From: Streptomyces indicus
GTDB taxonomy: Bacteria > Actinomycetota > Actinomycetes > Streptomycetales > Streptomycetaceae
Direction: 5' to 3'
Assembly (NCBI RefSeq): GCF_900100315.1
Contig: NZ_FNFF01000004.1
Span: forward strand, 248,001 to 312,000
Length of the DNA stretch: 64,000 bases
The notes under the pieces: generated by a model
Database searches by the model: none
What the model was told of the DNA's origin: nothing
What the model saw: only the letters and a program-made list of their open reading frames with translations
Part shown: piece by piece, positions 1 through 8,875 of the stretch
Layout: the number at the start of each line of letters is the position of its first letter
Numbering within the stretch: the stretch's first letter is position 1
Program-made: the position numbers and the translations under genes

Positions 1-396
1 CGGGTGTACGGCACCAAGGTGGACGGGGCGCGCACGCTGCTCGCCGCCCTGCACCGGCTGCCCCAACTCCCGCGCTTCACCGTCCTGTTCGGCTCCATCT
101 CGGCGGTCTTCGGCAACCGCGGCCAGATCGACTACGCCGCCGCCAACGACGCGCTCGCCCGCATCGGCCGCCGCTGGCAGGAGGCCACCGGCACCCGCGC
201 CCTGACCGTGCACTGGGGGCCGTGGGCGCCGACCGGGGCGCACGACGGGATGGTCGGTCCGGAGCTCGGCCGCGAGTACGCGCGGCGCGGGATCGAGCTG
301 ATCGACCCCGAGGAGGGCGTGCTCGCCCTGCTGCGCGAACTGGCCTGGGGCGACGCGGAGACCGACGAGGTCGTCTACACCGCGTCCGGCTGGTGA
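1..396 (+). CDS. Type I PKS, C-terminal ketoreductase (KR) end (5' truncated by window)
   Basis: The reading frame is open from base 1, so only the last ~131 codons of a larger gene are present. They encode the catalytic half of a short-chain-dehydrogenase-type KR: the Ser of FGSISAVFG and the Tyr and Asn of DYAAAND give the usual Ser-Tyr-Asn set, followed by HWGPW, a typical PKS-KR C-terminal motif. The protein ends in KR with no following ACP or thioesterase, as in PfaA-type PUFA synthases and related iterative PKSs. Its TGA (394-396) overlaps the GTG of the next gene, implying co-translation. An NADPH-dependent beta-keto reduction role is inferred from the family. The upstream domains cannot be seen. 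Confidence 0.85.
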   Translation, partial: RVYGTKVDGARTLLAALHRLPQLPRFTVLFGSISAVFGNRGQIDYAAANDALARIGRRWQEATGTRALTVHWGPWAPTGAHDGMVGPELGREYARRGIELIDPEEGVLALLRELAWGDAETDEVVYTASGW

Positions 397-3300
397 GCCG
401 GACCATGGGACAGCAGCAGCCCGTCGCCATCGTGGGCATGGCGGTGACCCTGCCGGGCGCCGCCGACCTGGAGACGTACTGGCGCAACCTCGTCGACGGC
501 CGGGAGGCGCTGAGCGAGGTGCCCGCCGGGCGGTGGGACAGCGAGGCGTTCTACGACCCGGCGGGCGGCCGGCCGGACGCCGTCTACTGCCGGCGCGGCG
601 GCTTCGTCGACGGGCTCGACGAGATCACCGCCTTCGACCCGACGGCCTTCGGGATCATGCCGGGCTCGGTGGCGGCCACCGAACCCGACCAGCTGATCGC
701 GCTGCGCACCGCCGCGGCCGCGCTCGCCGACACGGTGAGCGGGCTCCCGGCGGACCGCGCGCGGGTCGGTGTCGTCCTCGGCCGCGGCGGCTATCTCACC
801 TCGGGCCTCGCCCGCCTCGACCAGCGGCTGCGCACCTCGGCCCAACTGGTCCGCACTCTGCGCGAGTTGCTGCCCGAACTCGGCGAGGACCGGCTCGCGC
901 TCGTACGGGACGCCTTCCAGGACGCGCTGGGCGGACCCGAGAGCCCCGAGTCCGTCATCGGCCTCGTCCCCAACTTCGCCGCCTCCCGCGTGGCCAACCG
1001 CCTCGACCTGCGCGGCCCCGCGTACACGGTCGACGCCGCCTGCGCCTCCTCCCTCGTCGCCCTCGACCAGGCCGTGGCCGAACTCGCCGCCGGACGCTGC
1101 GACGTGATGCTCGCCGGCGGCGTCCACCACTGCCACGACATCACCCTCTGGTCCGTCTTCGCGCAGCTGCGCGCGCTCTCGCCGAGCGGCCGCATCCGCC
1201 CCTTCCACAAGGACGCGGACGGCGTCCTCATGGGCGAGGGCACGGGCGTCGTGGTGCTCAAGCGGCTCGAGGACGCGCAGCGCGACGGCGACCGCGTCTA
1301 TGCGGTCGTACGGGGAGTCGGCGTCGCGGGCGACGGACGCGCCCAGTCCCTGGTCAACCCCGACCCCGGCGGGCAGGCCCGCGCCGTACGGCTCGCCTGG
1401 GAGGCCGCCGGACTCGACCCGGCCGCACCCGGCTCGCTCGGCCTCCTCGAAGCACACGGCACCGGCACGCCCAACGGCGACCGGGCCGAAATGGCCACCC
1501 TGGCCGAGGTGTTCGGCCGCGGCACCGCACCCGACGCGGTGATCGGCTCCGTGAAATCGATGATCGGGCACACCATGCCCGCGGCGGGCGTCGCGAGCCT
1601 GGTGAAGGCCGCGCTCGCGATCCACCGCGGCGTCCTGCTGCCGACCCTGCACTGCGAGGACCCGCACCCGGCGCTCCTGGAGACCCGCTTCCGGCCGGTG
1701 GCCTCCGCGCGGCCGTGGGAGGGCGAGGTGCGGCGGGCGGCGGTGAACGCGTTCGGGTTCGGCGGGATCAACGCGCACGTGGTCCTTGAGCAGGGGCCGG
1801 ATGCCGTGACGGAGACGGTGACCGGCCCGGTGCAGAAGGGCGCCTCCCGGCCGCCGCGCGTCTCGGGCGCCCAGGTCACCGAACCCGTACAACTCCTGCG
1901 CCTGGCCGCCCCCGACACGGCGGCCCTCGCCGCGCTCCTCGAAGCCGACGACGCCGAACTGCGGCGCGGCGCGGGCGAGGTGACGGGCGCCGGGCACGCC
2001 CGGGTCGCCGTCGTCGACCCCACGCCCCGCAACCTCGCGCTCGCCCGCAAGGCCGCCCAGCGTGGGCGGGAGTGGGGCGGGCGCAGCGACGTCTGGTGCT
2101 CGCCGCGCCCGCTGCTCGGACCCGGCGGCGGCCGCACCGCCTTCCTCTTCCCCGGCCTCGAAGCCGAGTTCAGCCCGCGCATCGACGACGTGGCGCGGCA
2201 CTTCGGGCTGCCGCCCGTCGAGTTCGCCGACGCGCGGGTCGGGGACGTGGGCGAGCACGGAGCCGCCGTCTTCGGCGTCGGCCGGCTGCTCGCCGAGGCC
2301 CTCGGACGGATCGGTCTCGCGCCGGACGCGGTGGCCGGGCACAGCGTGGGCGAGTGGACGGCGATGGCCGTCTCCGGAATGTACGCACCCGCTCAAGTGG
2401 ACGCGTTCCTCCGGGACTTCGACCCCTCTTCGCTACGCGTACCCGGCCTCGCCTTCGCCGCGTTCGGCGCCCCCGCCGCACAGGTCGAGGCGGTACTCGA
2501 CGACTTCCCGGGCGTCGCCCTCTCGCATGACAACGCCCCGCGCCAGTCCGTCGCCTGCGGCCCGCACGCCCAGGTGGAGGCGCTGGCCGCCCGGCTGCGC
2601 GAGGACGGTGTCCTCGGCCAGGTGCTCCCGTTCGAGTCCGGCTTCCACACCCCGATGCTCGCGCCCTACCTCGCCCCGATCGAGACGGCCGCCCGCACCT
2701 TCGCCTTGCACCCGCCCGCTGTCCCGGTCTGGTCGGGCACGACCGCGGCGCCCTTCCCGGCCGACGAGCGCGGTGTGCGCGAGCTGTTCGTCCGCCACCT
2801 CCTCGAACCGGTGCGCTTCCGGATGCTGACGGAGGAGATGTACGCCGCCGGGTTCCGCGCCTTCGTCCAGCTCGGCTCGGGCCAGCTGCCCGCCCTGGTC
2901 GGCGACACCCTGTCGGGCCGCCCGCACCTCGCGGTCACGGCCAACGCACCGCGCAGCACGGGCCTGGCCCAGCTGGTGCGGGTGGCGGCGGGGGTGTGGG
3001 CGTACGGCGGGGAGCCGGAGTTCGGGGCGTTGGGCGGGGTGGTGTCGGGGGCAGGTGTTCGCAGGGCTGAAGTAGCCGGACCTGCGGGCGAGTTCGGGTC
3101 CGCGCCTGAGTCGGATCCCGCGCCCCGGTCCGAGCTCGCGGCCCAGTCCGAGCCCGCGAGCGAGCCGGACCGTGTGTCCGCGCCCGCCTCGCGCACCGTG
3201 CCGCTCGACCTCGGCGCCGGCCTGGTCTCCCTCGATACGGCGACGCGGGAGCGGCTGCGGGTGGTTTTGCGGGGTGCCGGGCCCGGAGCCGTGGGGGAGC

Positions 3301-5288
3301 CCACGCGTACGGCCGCCCAACTCCCGGAATCCCTCGCGGGGTCAGCACTGGCCGCCGACCTTCAGGCCCTGCTCGACGCCTCCGCCGAGACGGCGAACGA
3401 GGTCCTGGCGGCTGCGGCGAGGGCTGGGGGCGCGACCAGGGCTGGGGCTACGGCGGCGTCTGCTGTGGCGTTCTCCGGTGCACCCCGAACAGTCCCCTCC
3501 CGCCCGGGGGCCGAAGCCCTTTCCAGGCTATCGACCACCACTGACAATCCCCGCCCCGCACACCAGCCCAGGCAGCCCCACACCCCGCACCCCACCCCCA
3601 CCACACCGAACGCGGCCACCCCCGCAGGCAGCCCCACCACGGCCCCGCGTACTCCTGTCACCCCCACCCCCACCACCCAGACCCCCTTCACCATCTCCCT
3701 CACCACCCTCCCGTACCTCACCGACCACTGCTTCTTCCGGCAGCGGCCCGACTGGCCGGACATCGGCGACCGTTGGCCGGTCGTGCCCGCCACCACGCTC
3801 GTGCACCTGATGGCCCAGGCCCTGCCGCAGCCGCACGCGCCCCTCGTCGCCGTCCGTGACGCGCGCTTCCTGGAGTGGGCCGTGGCCGAGCCCGCGCAAG
3901 ACGTCGTCATCGAGACCGTCACCGAGGCCCCCGGCCGGTACGCCGTCAGCTTCGGGCGGCACGCCCGCGCCGTCCTCGAGACCGGCACCCACGCGCAGCC
4001 ACCGGCCCCCTGGGCGCCGCCCACCGGGGAGCGCCGGCCCACCACCTCCGCCCAGGAGATGTACGACGAGCGGTGGATGTTCCACGGCCCCCTGTTCCGC
4101 GGGGTCACGCACATCACCGCACTCGGCGACCGTCATGTACGCGGCGTCCTGACCGCCCCGCCCGCGCCCGGTGCCCTGCTCGACAACGTGGGCCAGCTGC
4201 TCGGCTACTGGCTGATGGCCACCCACACCGACCGCACCGTCGTCTTCCCGGTCGGCATCAAGGAGGCCCGCTTCTTCGGCCCGCACCCCGAACCCGGCAC
4301 GCGGCTCGACTGCCACATCCGGATCACCGCCCTGACCGAGACGGTCCTCGAAGCCGACGTCCAGCTCACCCGCGGCCACCAGGTCTGGGCCGAGATCCGC
4401 GGCTGGCAGGACCGCCGCTTCGACTCGCCGCCCGAGACCGACCAGGTCAAGCGGTTCCCGGAGCGCAGCACCCTCTCCACCGAGCAGGCCGGCGGCTGGC
4501 AGCTGGTCTTCGAGTGCTGGCCCGACCCCGCCTCGCGCGAGCTCATGATGCGCAACCAGCTCACCGGCGACGAGCGCACCGCCTACCTCCAGCACCCGCC
4601 GCGCGGCAAGCGCCAGTGGCTGCTCGGCCGGATCGCCGCGAAGGACGCCGTGCGCCGGCTGCTGTGGGCGGGCGGCGAAGGCCCGGTGTTCCCGGGCGAG
4701 GTGCGCATCGCCAACGAGCCGAGCGGCCGCCCGTACGCGTACGGGGTCCACGGGCGCCAGCTGCCCCGTATGGACGTGTCGTTGGCGCACTGCCGGGAGG
4801 CGGCCGTGGCGCTCGTACGGGAGCGGGGGCCCGTCGGGATCGACATCGAGGAGATCACCGAGCGGCCCGCCGCCACCGTCGACGCGGTGCTCGGCGCCGG
4901 CGAGCGCGCGCTCTACGAGGCGCTCGGCGCGGACCCCGAGGCGCTCGCCCGCATCTGGGCCGCCAAGGAGGCCGCCGCGAAGGCCGAGGGCACCGGGATC
5001 CAGGGCCGCCCGCGGGACTTCACGGTCACCGCCGAAGGACCGGAGACGCCCGGCGGGACGGACGCACTGACCGTCCGTACGCCCTCGGGCGCCACCCACC
5101 GCGTACGCCTCACCACCGCGGCCAACCCGCCCGGCCTGCCCGCCCGCCGCTACGTCGTCGCCTGGACCGAACCGCCCACCCGGACGACCGCACCGACCGA
5201 AGCCACCCCAGCACCCGACGCCTTCCCGGCGCCCGAAGCCACCCCAGCACCCGCAGCGTCCCCCGCCCCCGAGGAGCCCACCTCATGA
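393..5288 (+). CDS. Iterative-type PKS: KS-AT-DH with C-terminal 4'-phosphopantetheinyl transferase
   Basis: About 1631 aa. The N-terminal ketosynthase has all three catalytic residues: Cys217 (DAACASS), His355 (EAHGTGT) and His393 (KSMIGH). The acyltransferase has Ser651 in GHSVGE. A low-complexity Ala/Pro/Thr linker (about 970-1090) follows. A hotdog dehydratase domain then has His1112 (LTDHCFF) and Asp1264 (LLDNVGQ). The C-terminus is a Sfp-like PPTase with GIDIEE (Asp1484) and WAAKEAAAK (Trp1522, Lys1525). I see no ACP or KR inside. These would come from the upstream protein and the ACP encoded just downstream. The start is GTG 393, chosen for its GTGA overlap with the previous stop; ATG 405 is an alternative. 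The architecture resembles PfaC/hglE-type and enediyne-type synthases. The product is unknown. Confidence 0.85.
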   Translation: MSRTMGQQQPVAIVGMAVTLPGAADLETYWRNLVDGREALSEVPAGRWDSEAFYDPAGGRPDAVYCRRGGFVDGLDEITAFDPTAFGIMPGSVAATEPDQLIALRTAAAALADTVSGLPADRARVGVVLGRGGYLTSGLARLDQRLRTSAQLVRTLRELLPELGEDRLALVRDAFQDALGGPESPESVIGLVPNFAASRVANRLDLRGPAYTVDAACASSLVALDQAVAELAAGRCDVMLAGGVHHCHDITLWSVFAQLRALSPSGRIRPFHKDADGVLMGEGTGVVVLKRLEDAQRDGDRVYAVVRGVGVAGDGRAQSLVNPDPGGQARAVRLAWEAAGLDPAAPGSLGLLEAHGTGTPNGDRAEMATLAEVFGRGTAPDAVIGSVKSMIGHTMPAAGVASLVKAALAIHRGVLLPTLHCEDPHPALLETRFRPVASARPWEGEVRRAAVNAFGFGGINAHVVLEQGPDAVTETVTGPVQKGASRPPRVSGAQVTEPVQLLRLAAPDTAALAALLEADDAELRRGAGEVTGAGHARVAVVDPTPRNLALARKAAQRGREWGGRSDVWCSPRPLLGPGGGRTAFLFPGLEAEFSPRIDDVARHFGLPPVEFADARVGDVGEHGAAVFGVGRLLAEALGRIGLAPDAVAGHSVGEWTAMAVSGMYAPAQVDAFLRDFDPSSLRVPGLAFAAFGAPAAQVEAVLDDFPGVALSHDNAPRQSVACGPHAQVEALAARLREDGVLGQVLPFESGFHTPMLAPYLAPIETAARTFALHPPAVPVWSGTTAAPFPADERGVRELFVRHLLEPVRFRMLTEEMYAAGFRAFVQLGSGQLPALVGDTLSGRPHLAVTANAPRSTGLAQLVRVAAGVWAYGGEPEFGALGGVVSGAGVRRAEVAGPAGEFGSAPESDPAPRSELAAQSEPASEPDRVSAPASRTVPLDLGAGLVSLDTATRERLRVVLRGAGPGAVGEPTRTAAQLPESLAGSALAADLQALLDASAETANEVLAAAARAGGATRAGATAASAVAFSGAPRTVPSRPGAEALSRLSTTTDNPRPAHQPRQPHTPHPTPTTPNAATPAGSPTTAPRTPVTPTPTTQTPFTISLTTLPYLTDHCFFRQRPDWPDIGDRWPVVPATTLVHLMAQALPQPHAPLVAVRDARFLEWAVAEPAQDVVIETVTEAPGRYAVSFGRHARAVLETGTHAQPPAPWAPPTGERRPTTSAQEMYDERWMFHGPLFRGVTHITALGDRHVRGVLTAPPAPGALLDNVGQLLGYWLMATHTDRTVVFPVGIKEARFFGPHPEPGTRLDCHIRITALTETVLEADVQLTRGHQVWAEIRGWQDRRFDSPPETDQVKRFPERSTLSTEQAGGWQLVFECWPDPASRELMMRNQLTGDERTAYLQHPPRGKRQWLLGRIAAKDAVRRLLWAGGEGPVFPGEVRIANEPSGRPYAYGVHGRQLPRMDVSLAHCREAAVALVRERGPVGIDIEEITERPAATVDAVLGAGERALYEALGADPEALARIWAAKEAAAKAEGTGIQGRPRDFTVTAEGPETPGGTDALTVRTPSGATHRVRLTTAANPPGLPARRYVVAWTEPPTRTTAPTEATPAPDAFPAPEATPAPAASPAPEEPTS

Positions 5289-5578
5289 CCAGCCCCGCCA
5301 CCGTCGACGAAGAGGCCGTCCTCGCCGAGATCGGCGGCGCCCTGCGCGCCGTCCTCGACGACCTGGAGTTCGAGGACGTCCCGATCACCCGCGAGACCCG
5401 CTTCGTGGAGGACCTCGACCTGGAGTCGATCGACCTCGTGTCGCTCACCTCGGAGCTGCGCGCCCGCTACGGCGACCAGGTCGACTTCCCGGCCTGGTTC
5501 GCCTCGCTCGAACTCTCCGAGATCATCGGCCTCACCGTCGGTCAGCTCGCCGACTACATCGTGGGGCGCCTGCGGTGA
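5285..5578 (+). CDS. Free-standing acyl carrier protein
   Basis: 97 aa, acidic. The carrier motif is DLDLESIDLVSL, with Ser48 as the phosphopantetheine attachment site. The ATG overlaps the PKS stop (ATGA), and its own TGA overlaps the GTG of the following hydrolase, so it lies inside a translationally coupled operon. Because the preceding protein ends in a PPTase domain and lacks an evident ACP, this is the likely substrate of that PPTase and a carrier for the KS/AT/DH. That is inference from context. The length and motif fit a single-domain ACP. Confidence 0.9.
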   Translation: MTSPATVDEEAVLAEIGGALRAVLDDLEFEDVPITRETRFVEDLDLESIDLVSLTSELRARYGDQVDFPAWFASLELSEIIGLTVGQLADYIVGRLR

Positions 5579-6492
5579 CCCGGCTCGACGCGGGCGGCCT
5601 GCGCTTCAACGTCGAGCGGCTCGACGGGCAGGGCGCGCCGGGCGCGGGCGGCCGCGAGACCGTCGTCCTCGTGCACGGCATCGCCACGGACAACCTCACC
5701 AGCTACTACTTCACCGTCGCCCCCGTGTTCGCCGCCGCGGGGTACGACGTCGTGATGTACGACCAGCGGGGCCACGGCCGCACCACCCGGCCCCCGCACG
5801 GCTACCGCATCGAGCAGTTCTCCGGCGATCTCGCCCTCCTGCTCGACGAGTTGGGCGTCGCCGGGCCCGTCCACCTCGTGGGCAACTCCTTCGGCGGCAC
5901 CGTCGCCCTCGACTACGCCCTGCACCACCCGGGCCGCGTCGCGAGCGTCCTGATCGTCGAGTCCGAGCCGCCCACCGAAGCCTGGGCGCGGAAGATGAGC
6001 GGCCTGCTCGCCGGATCCGCGTACCAGCTGCACGACGAGCGCACCCTGCCGTGGATCGAGGAGACCTACGGCCGCCACGAGGCCCGCCTGGTGCGCTGGT
6101 CGATGCGGCTGCTGCACGGCACGTCCATCGCCGAGGACATCGCCGCGAGCCGCATCCCCGACGAGGCCGCCTGGCGCTCCCTCGCCGTGCCGGTGCTCGC
6201 GGTGTACGGGGCGAACTCGGACCTCGCCGACATGGCCGGCTGGCTGCGCGGCCTCCTCCCGCACTGCCGCACCCACGCCGTCCAGGGACACGGCCACTCC
6301 GTCCTCGTCGGCACCCCGGAAACGGTCGGCCCGCTCCTCCTGGAGTGGGTGCGCGAGGGCCACAAGCAGCTGATCGGGGACCCCGTGGAGCTGGGCGAGA
6401 GCCACGAGGAGCCGGGCGAGCGCCAGGAGGAGCTGCGCGAGGGCCGCGATCCGGCGCCCGCCGGCCTGCACGCGGGAGTGCCGACCCCATGA
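5575..6492 (+). CDS. Alpha/beta hydrolase of the PKS operon
   Basis: 305 aa. The oxyanion HG motif is at VLVHG (about 31-35). The nucleophile Ser105 lies in GNSFGG, and a late His lies in QGHGHSVLV. The fold follows the haloperoxidase/esterase-like alpha/beta hydrolase pattern. The C-terminal ~45 residues form a charged Glu/Arg-rich tail outside the fold. Its GTG start overlaps the ACP stop, and its stop overlaps the glycosyltransferase ATG. A stand-alone thioesterase-like role, releasing the chain from the ACP, is a reasonable inference because neither PKS protein shows a terminal TE domain. Hydrolysis of another intermediate is equally possible. Confidence 0.8.
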   Translation: MTRLDAGGLRFNVERLDGQGAPGAGGRETVVLVHGIATDNLTSYYFTVAPVFAAAGYDVVMYDQRGHGRTTRPPHGYRIEQFSGDLALLLDELGVAGPVHLVGNSFGGTVALDYALHHPGRVASVLIVESEPPTEAWARKMSGLLAGSAYQLHDERTLPWIEETYGRHEARLVRWSMRLLHGTSIAEDIAASRIPDEAAWRSLAVPVLAVYGANSDLADMAGWLRGLLPHCRTHAVQGHGHSVLVGTPETVGPLLLEWVREGHKQLIGDPVELGESHEEPGERQEELREGRDPAPAGLHAGVPTP

Positions 6493-7646
6493 GCCGCTTC
6501 CTCTTCGTCGTGCCGCCGCTCGTCGGCCACGTCAACCCCACCGTCAGCGTCGCCGCCGAGCTCGCCGCGCGCGGGCACCGGGTGGCGTGGGCCGGACTGC
6601 CGCGGTTCGTCGAGGAGTTGGCGGGCCCGGAGGCCGAGGTGTTCCCCTGCGAGATCCCCGGCCTCCTGGAACGGCCCGCCGAGCTGCGGGGCGCGGCCGC
6701 GCTGCAGTTCCTGTGGCAGGAGTTCTTCGTGCCGCTCGCCGAGGCGATGGCGCCCGGAGTGGCGGAGGCGGTACGGGAGTTCGGGCCCGATGTGGTCGTC
6801 GCCGACCAGCAGACCCTGGCCGGCGCGCTGGTCGCGGAGCGCGCCGGGATCCCGTACGTCACCTCCTCGACCACCTCCGCCGAGTTCAGCGACGCCCTGG
6901 ACGGGATGCCGAAGATCGGGGAGTGGGTGGCCTCGCTCGTGGCCGGACTGCGCTCCCGTATCGGCGACCCGTCCCGCGACCACGACCCGCGCTTCTCGCC
7001 GGACCTCGTCCTCGCCTTCACCACCCCCGAACTCGCGGGCGAGGGCGCCTACGGCGACCAGGTGCGCTTCGTCGGCCCCGCCCTCACCCGCCGCCCCGCG
7101 GGCGACTTCCCCTGGGAGTGGCTCGACGAGGACCGGGCGACTGTGCTCGTCTCGCTCGGCACCGCCAACACCGACGTCGGCGCACGCTTCCTGACCGAGT
7201 GCGCCGCGGCCGTACGGGAGAGGCACGGGCGGATCCAGGCGGTGGTCGCCGACCCCGGCGGGGTGCTCACGGCCGAGTCCGACACCGATGTGCTCGTCCT
7301 CCCGCGCATCCCTCAACTCGCCCTGCTCGAACGGGCGTCCGCGGTCATCAGCCACGCCGGGCACAACACCGTCGCCGAGTCCCTGTGGCACGGCGTCCCG
7401 CTGGTCGTCGCCCCCATCCGCGACGACCAGCCGCTCGTCGCCGCCCAGGTCACGGCCGCGGGCGCGGGGGTGCGGGTGAGGTTCGGGCGCAGCGGGCGCC
7501 GGCAGATCGGGGCCGCGCTCGACGCCGTACTCGACGACACCGCCCACCGCGAGGCGGCCCGGCGGATCGGTGACTCCTTCCGCGCGGCCGGCGGAGCGGC
7601 GGCCGCGGCCGCACACCTGGAGAAGTTCGCCGTGGACCGGAGCTGA
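6489..7646 (+). CDS. UGT-type glycosyltransferase (GT1 family)
   Basis: 385 aa, GT-B fold. The N-terminus has the acceptor-domain signature VVPPLVGHVNP. The C-terminal donor-binding region has SHAGHNTVAESLWHGVPLVVAP, the usual nucleotide-sugar segment of macrolide, MGT and UGT enzymes. ATG 6489 overlaps the previous stop (ATGA). In this operon it probably attaches a sugar to the PKS product. No sugar-biosynthesis gene is visible, so a common nucleotide sugar such as UDP-glucose is more likely than a dedicated deoxysugar. The end of the gene is partly duplicated just downstream (see repeat 7619-7684). Confidence 0.85.
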   Translation: MSRFLFVVPPLVGHVNPTVSVAAELAARGHRVAWAGLPRFVEELAGPEAEVFPCEIPGLLERPAELRGAAALQFLWQEFFVPLAEAMAPGVAEAVREFGPDVVVADQQTLAGALVAERAGIPYVTSSTTSAEFSDALDGMPKIGEWVASLVAGLRSRIGDPSRDHDPRFSPDLVLAFTTPELAGEGAYGDQVRFVGPALTRRPAGDFPWEWLDEDRATVLVSLGTANTDVGARFLTECAAAVRERHGRIQAVVADPGGVLTAESDTDVLVLPRIPQLALLERASAVISHAGHNTVAESLWHGVPLVVAPIRDDQPLVAAQVTAAGAGVRVRFGRSGRRQIGAALDAVLDDTAHREAARRIGDSFRAAGGAAAAAAHLEKFAVDRS

Positions 7647-7684
7647 GCGTCCCGGAGAACTCCGCCGTGGACCGGAGCCGAGCG
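7619..7684 (+). repeat. Direct duplication spanning the glycosyltransferase stop codon
   Basis: The segment GGAGAA-N3-CGCCGTGGACCGGAGC at 7619 recurs 35 bp later at 7654. The second copy carries CGA in place of the TGA stop. The 22 bases at 7628-7649 and 7663-7684 differ at one position. The 35-bp period is not a multiple of three, so the copy does not extend the protein. Confidence 0.8.
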
Positions 7685-7726
7685 CCGCCGAGTCCGCACC
7701 CCGACCCCCTGACCTTTGGAGACAGC

Positions 7727-8857
7727 ATGGCCACCACCGACAGCCTCGAGAGCGCCGGGACGCCCGAGAAGACCGAGACCATCGACGAGTACCGCATCCG
7801 CCGCCGCGCGATGGTCGCCGAGCTGCGCCCCTCGTACCAGGCCGAACTGGCCGAGGGCACGGACCGGTTCTTCGAGCGGCGGCGCGAGGACTGCCCGTGG
7901 TGCTCCTCGAAGCGGCTCAAGGTGCGGCTGCGCACGAAGGACTTCCTCCAGCGCAAGCCCGGCACCTTCGTCCTGGAGCAGTGCGCCGACTGCCGGCACA
8001 TCTTCCAGAACCCGCGCCTGAGCCACGCCGGACTCGACTTCTACTACCGGGACTTCTACGAGGGCCTGTTCGGGCGCGAGCTCGGCCAGGCCTTCGAGGG
8101 GGCCGAAGGCGACCGCAAGCAGCGGCACGCGGACCGGGCCAGGGCGATGCTCACGCATCTGCGCCCGAAGCGCTGGCTCGATGTCGGCACGGCCGGCGGC
8201 GACTTCTGCGTGGGGGCGAAGAAGGAACTCCCCGACACCGTCTTCGACGGGCTCGACGTCGGCACGAACGTGGTCAAGGCCAAGGAGGAGGGCCGCATCG
8301 AGGAGGCCTACCAGGGCTTCCTGCCCGACCACGCCACCGCGCTCGCCGGGCGCTACGACGCGGTCAGCATGTTCCACGTCCTGGAGCACACCGTGGACCA
8401 GAAGGCCGAGCTGGCGGCCGCCCGCAAGGTGCTGCGGCAGGGCGGGCACCTCATGATCGAGGTGCCGGACCCGGAGTCGCACTACGCACGCCTGCTCGGC
8501 AAGTACTGGGTGCCGTGGTTCCAGCCGCAGCACCTGCACTTCGTCTCGGTCGGCAACCTCAACCGGGCCCTGCGCGAACTCGGCTTCACCGTCGTGGCCG
8601 TGGACCGCCGCCGGCCGCACATCCCCTTCGACTTCCTCGGCGCCTTCGGGATGCTTCTGATCCGGATGCAGCCCTTCCGCAACGAGCCGTGGCTGCCGAA
8701 GGAGCCGGGCAAGGCGGGCACCTGGCTGTGCCGTACGGTCTTCCGCCTCGGCGTGCCCGTGATGCCCTTCCTGTACTTCCTCGACCGGCTCCTGGGCCCC
8801 GTGGTCAGCCGGATCGGCTTCTCCAACGCCTACCGGGTCGTGGCCCGCAAGGATTGA
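7727..8857 (+). CDS. Class I SAM-dependent methyltransferase with N-terminal four-Cys zinc ribbon
   Basis: 376 aa. The start is ATG 7727, with GGAG five bases upstream. Two CxxC pairs (Cys56/59 and Cys86/89) form a probable structural zinc site, followed by a NPRL segment. The methyltransferase core begins at LDVGTAGGDF (151-160, SAM motif I) and continues with a FHVLEH motif and a PDP-containing strand. The layout resembles CPxC...CxxC methyltransferases found in polysaccharide and natural-product loci. An 80-bp gap separates it from the glycosyltransferase. It probably tailors the PKS product or its sugar. Whether it methylates O, N or C cannot be told from the sequence. Confidence 0.8.
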   Translation: MATTDSLESAGTPEKTETIDEYRIRRRAMVAELRPSYQAELAEGTDRFFERRREDCPWCSSKRLKVRLRTKDFLQRKPGTFVLEQCADCRHIFQNPRLSHAGLDFYYRDFYEGLFGRELGQAFEGAEGDRKQRHADRARAMLTHLRPKRWLDVGTAGGDFCVGAKKELPDTVFDGLDVGTNVVKAKEEGRIEEAYQGFLPDHATALAGRYDAVSMFHVLEHTVDQKAELAAARKVLRQGGHLMIEVPDPESHYARLLGKYWVPWFQPQHLHFVSVGNLNRALRELGFTVVAVDRRRPHIPFDFLGAFGMLLIRMQPFRNEPWLPKEPGKAGTWLCRTVFRLGVPVMPFLYFLDRLLGPVVSRIGFSNAYRVVARKD

Positions 8858-8875
8858 ACGGCCGCTTCCCGCAGG

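Noticed and set aside
375-2396. Long open frame on the minus strand opposite the PKS
   Set aside because: It is antisense to intact KS/AT domains, with low-complexity Arg/Gly/His-rich sequence and no motif. Such frames are a usual by-product of high GC bias.
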